A stretch of 64,000 nt of DNA from Polyangiaceae bacterium (lineage in GTDB: Bacteria; Myxococcota_A; Polyangia; Polyangiales; Polyangiaceae), in the NCBI GenBank assembly GCA_015075635.1, contig JABTUA010000001.1, positions 1,240,001 through 1,304,000 on the forward strand. Direction: 5' to 3'. The notes below the pieces were generated by a model that was not told where the DNA came from, did no database searches, and saw only the letters and a list, made by a program, of their open reading frames with translations. Each line of letters begins with the position of its first letter. Position 1 is the stretch's first letter. Positions 61,502 to 64,000 of this stretch are shown here, in pieces. The position numbers were made by a program, and so were the translations under genes.

Positions 61502-63238
61502 TCAGCTCTTTTCGTCGATGAACCCGTAGTAGCGGCCCATCCAATACGCAACCAGGTAGTCGGCGGGCGAGCGCACGTAGCGCGGGTCGGCCGTGCAGGG
61601 CTTGGTGGAGTAGGGCGAGCCCCACCACACGAAGCGGGCCACGCAACGCTCGGCGATCGGGCGCGGGTAGTCGGTCATGGGCTCGTCGAAGCGGTCCTTG
61701 CACACCTCCACGCAGCTCGAGGCAGGGCAGGTGAAGTCGAAGGGCAGCTTGTGCGCCGGGAACTGCCGCAGCATGCAGATGCCGTTCTCCACGGCTTGCT
61801 TGGCCGGCGGGTCGTTCGGCCCGATGGGCTTGCTGACCGCGTAGATGAAGTCGAAGAAGCTGTTGTTCTGCTCCGAGAGCGGGCGCGGGTAGTCCGGCGG
61901 GTTCCACATCTCGCCTTCGAGCACCAGCTGGGCCTTCTGGCGCACCACCGGATCCCGCTCCCCCCACAGGAGGCCGTGGAGCGAGAGCATGTACATCGAG
62001 TAGTTGTTCCAGTTCGCCTTGCAGCCCAGGTTCAGCCCGACGGGCGAGAGCACGTCGTCGTAGGGCTTGGTGGTCGCTCCCAGGTGGTGGATGCAGGCGT
62101 TCTCGCCGCTGCGCTGCAAGAGGCAGTCCTCGTAGAAGCTCTGGTACTTCTGGATGCCCGTCGCGAGCGCGATGGTCTTCATGAACGACAGGCTCATGGC
62201 GGCGTTGTAGCCGCCGAAGAAGGTGCCCGCCCAGATCTTGCCGTGCTCGGTCACGCGTCCGTCCCAGTCCACGAAGGTCAGCTCGTTTTCGATCATGTGA
62301 TCGCCGACCTTCGTGAGCAGGCTCTTGACCGTGGTCTGCACGTCCGGGTCGTCCACCAGCTTGGCGATGGCGCCGAGGGCGAACATGTGGCCCGCGTATT
62401 CGTCCTCGCTCACGTTGTCGAGGAAGCACCAGCCGGCGTATTTGCCGAGCCCGCACACGCTGGACTTCTTCCAGGCCAAGGTCGTCGGGTCGGTGTTCTC
62501 GAGGCAGCCGTCGGCGGCCACCTTGACCCAATGGTTGCTCGTCTTCTTCTCGTCCGGCGCGTACTGGGCCGGATCGGTGGGGCAAGCGATGCCCGGCACT
62601 CCCGGTGGGATCATCTGGCGCGTGAAGATGCCCGGCACGCCGGTGATCTCCATGCGCTTCACCTCCGAGTCGAGCAGGAGCTTCAACATTTCGAGGGCCG
62701 CGGGGTCCTGGGTCACCGCCCAGCGGTAAGCCTGGGCGCCCATGTAGAGCGCGCTCCAGAGGCCATCGTTCTCGCCCGTGTCCCAGCTCTCCACGTCGTC
62801 GTAGGTCGCCGTCGTCTCGGGCACGCCCGGCTTGGTACAGTCGCTGCCGGCGCAGGGCAGGGTCACGTCAGCCATCCAGCCGAGCGCCGGGTGAACGTGC
62901 AGGCGCTTCGAGACGTCCTCGAAATACTCGGCCTTCTCCCGCAATGACTCGGCGGTCGCCTTCGGCTCGCCCGCGCACTGGTCGAACTTCGGGCTGCCCC
63001 AGCGCCAGGGCTCGACGCACCGATCGACGTCGCAGACCTTGCCCTGCTCGCGCATGCACTCGGTGACCTGCCACTTGCCGGCGTTGCAGATCCGCAGCGA
63101 GAGCGCGTCCTCCGAGCACTCCACGCTCTCGCCTTCGCACTCCGGCGTGGTGGAGGGCTCCGCGGCGTCGTCGCTCCCGCACGACGCGACCGCCACGATG
63201 GCGAGGCACACCCCGAGGACTCGAGCGAGCCGGCTCAT
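61502..63238 (-). CDS. Large lipoprotein, helical-barrel-like domain
   Basis: 578 residues. Signal ends in A-V-A-S-C (Cys20). After a short Cys-rich part (CEGESVECSEDALSLRICNA) the body is rich in Trp and helices: SWDTGENDGLWSALYMGAQA, EYAGHMFALGAIAKLV, NWNNYSMYMLSLHGLLWGE, typical of (alpha/alpha)-barrel enzymes such as glycoside hydrolases or lyases. Paired cysteines recur throughout. I cannot name a family. It lies 12 bp upstream of the GFA gene. Confidence 0.78.
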   Translation of the reverse strand: MSRLARVLGVCLAIVAVASCGSDDAAEPSTTPECEGESVECSEDALSLRICNAGKWQVTECMREQGKVCDVDRCVEPWRWGSPKFDQCAGEPKATAESLREKAEYFEDVSKRLHVHPALGWMADVTLPCAGSDCTKPGVPETTATYDDVESWDTGENDGLWSALYMGAQAYRWAVTQDPAALEMLKLLLDSEVKRMEITGVPGIFTRQMIPPGVPGIACPTDPAQYAPDEKKTSNHWVKVAADGCLENTDPTTLAWKKSSVCGLGKYAGWCFLDNVSEDEYAGHMFALGAIAKLVDDPDVQTTVKSLLTKVGDHMIENELTFVDWDGRVTEHGKIWAGTFFGGYNAAMSLSFMKTIALATGIQKYQSFYEDCLLQRSGENACIHHLGATTKPYDDVLSPVGLNLGCKANWNNYSMYMLSLHGLLWGERDPVVRQKAQLVLEGEMWNPPDYPRPLSEQNNSFFDFIYAVSKPIGPNDPPAKQAVENGICMLRQFPAHKLPFDFTCPASSCVEVCKDRFDEPMTDYPRPIAERCVARFVWWGSPYSTKPCTADPRYVRSPADYLVAYWMGRYYGFIDEKS

Positions 63239-63257
63239 GCTGGCGAGGTTAGCTCAA

Positions 63258-64000
63258 TCACGAGCCCTTGATCGCCCCGAGCAGCTTCTTGGCCTCGGCC
63301 TCGTTCTGCGGCACCAGCACCTCCAGGATGGCGGCGCTCTCCCGCTCGACCGCTACGCCGAGCTTCTGCCGCAACAGGGGCTCCGTCTTCTTCGCCTCTT
63401 CGAGGTCGTCGAAGCGGTACAGGGTGACCGTGCCCTTGTCGGTGCCGCGCTGGATGGACATCTGCGAGCTGGTGAACGTGCCCTCGATGTTCTTGATCGG
63501 CTCGCCGACGACGTGCCAGCCCGCCGGCTTGATGCGCAGGCCGATGGTGGTGGCTCCGATGCCGTCGAAGCCCTTGCCGCTCCGCGCCCCGAGCTCGGTG
63601 GGCTCCCCGGCAGCGGGGGGCTCGCTGCCGGCGCCGGGGCCGGCGCCCGCGCGAGGGGTGGATGACGGCTGCACGAGGAAGAACGCGACCGCCGCCACCA
63701 CGACGCCGGCTGCGCCCAAGGCGACGATGCCCGCGACCACCGCGATGGCGATGCCGGCGCCGGAACGCGTCGCCGGCGCCTGGGTGATCACCTGCACCGC
63801 GCCACCCGTGTGCGGCGGCGTGGAGGGCCCCGGCGCGTACGGCGACACCGGGGTCGGCGGCGCGAGGGAGCCGTGTCCTGGGAACGTGGCTGCGAGCGCT
63901 TGGGGGCCGGCACCGCTCTGCGCGCGCTCGAGGTCCATCAGCATCTCGGCCGCGGAGCCGTAGCGGAGCGCCGGCGACTTCTGCGTCGCGCGCTGGATGA
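63258..64000 (-). CDS. C-terminal part of a Ser/Thr kinase, 5' end outside window
   Basis: The frame stays open to the window edge. The first visible residues (IQRATQKSPALRYGSAAEML) match the end of a Hanks kinase domain (A-T-x-K-x-P-x-x-R-x-x-S-A-x-E-M). Then a Pro/Gly linker, a transmembrane helix (AGIAIAVVAGIVALGAAGVV and beyond, about 70-95 of the visible part) and a periplasmic domain of about 130 residues (GLRIKPAGWHVVGEPIKNIE, TLYRFDDLEEAKKTEPLL). The N-terminal kinase domain must lie beyond 64000. Confidence 0.8.
   Translation of the reverse strand, partial: IQRATQKSPALRYGSAAEMLMDLERAQSGAGPQALAATFPGHGSLAPPTPVSPYAPGPSTPPHTGGAVQVITQAPATRSGAGIAIAVVAGIVALGAAGVVVAAVAFFLVQPSSTPRAGAGPGAGSEPPAAGEPTELGARSGKGFDGIGATTIGLRIKPAGWHVVGEPIKNIEGTFTSSQMSIQRGTDKGTVTLYRFDDLEEAKKTEPLLRQKLGVAVERESAAILEVLVPQNEAEAKKLLGAIKGS

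Overview
The window is about 64 kb of high-GC DNA with strong G/C at third codon positions. It most likely comes from a myxobacterium (Myxococcota, probably a Polyangiales/Sorangium-like genome). Support for this: many lipoproteins with Gly- or Cys-rich mature parts, a MYXO-CTERM protein (26190-27935), MopE-type DNNCNG motifs, several Hanks-type Ser/Thr kinases, a FHA protein, DUF2330 and PEGA proteins, and type IV pilus ATPases. No tRNA, rRNA, CRISPR array or phage module was found. About 57 protein genes are supported; both end genes are cut by the window.

Layout. 1-2709: minus-strand run of lipoproteins (DUF4349, cyclophilin, DUF192). 2914-5084: two overlapping plus-strand lipoproteins. 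5807-8776: large TPR membrane protein. 8959-11336: purF and HMG-CoA lyase. 11878-16135: beta-barrel protein, pilT, pilB. 16292-18651: FHA protein and overlapping kinase. 18779-19948: rhodanese-ThiF protein. 20155-24377: lipoprotein, PAP2 enzyme, zinc-ribbon membrane protein, MopE-type lipoprotein. 24361-26097: acyl-CoA dehydrogenase and Nudix hydrolase. 26190-31475: DUF2330 protein, penicillin-binding transpeptidase, PilZ protein, lipoproteins. 31535-33258: sulfonate-type ABC permease and binding protein without an ATPase. 33360-36271: nucleotidyltransferase/HAD phosphatase pair and M20 peptidase. 36455-42485: lipoprotein, acetyl-CoA synthetase, PEGA protein, Ser/Thr kinase, rpsT with a 54-residue companion. 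42585-44299: ECF sigma factor and its likely membrane anti-sigma. 44547-49024: MacAB-type exporter with two permeases. 49143-51489: DUF559 protein and an IS110-family element. 52115-59343: S1-domain protein, Mrp ATPase, two Cys-rich lipoproteins, two thioredoxin-fold lipoproteins. 59799-64000: MATE exporter, GFA protein, a large lipoprotein and the tail of another kinase.

The most unusual signal is not a gene. Short tandem arrays built on the hexamer GCCACG fill five of the ten convergent (tail-to-tail) gene junctions and occur at no other junction. In the other five convergent junctions the genes abut or overlap. In every case the left-hand arrays read GCCACG and the right-hand arrays read CGTGGC, so each gene is followed by the array in the same sense. 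Larger dispersed repeats are attached to these arrays, including a 290-bp composite with a 17-bp-stem hairpin. One copy of that composite is split by the IS110 element, so the other copy acts as an empty-site reference that places the element's ends.
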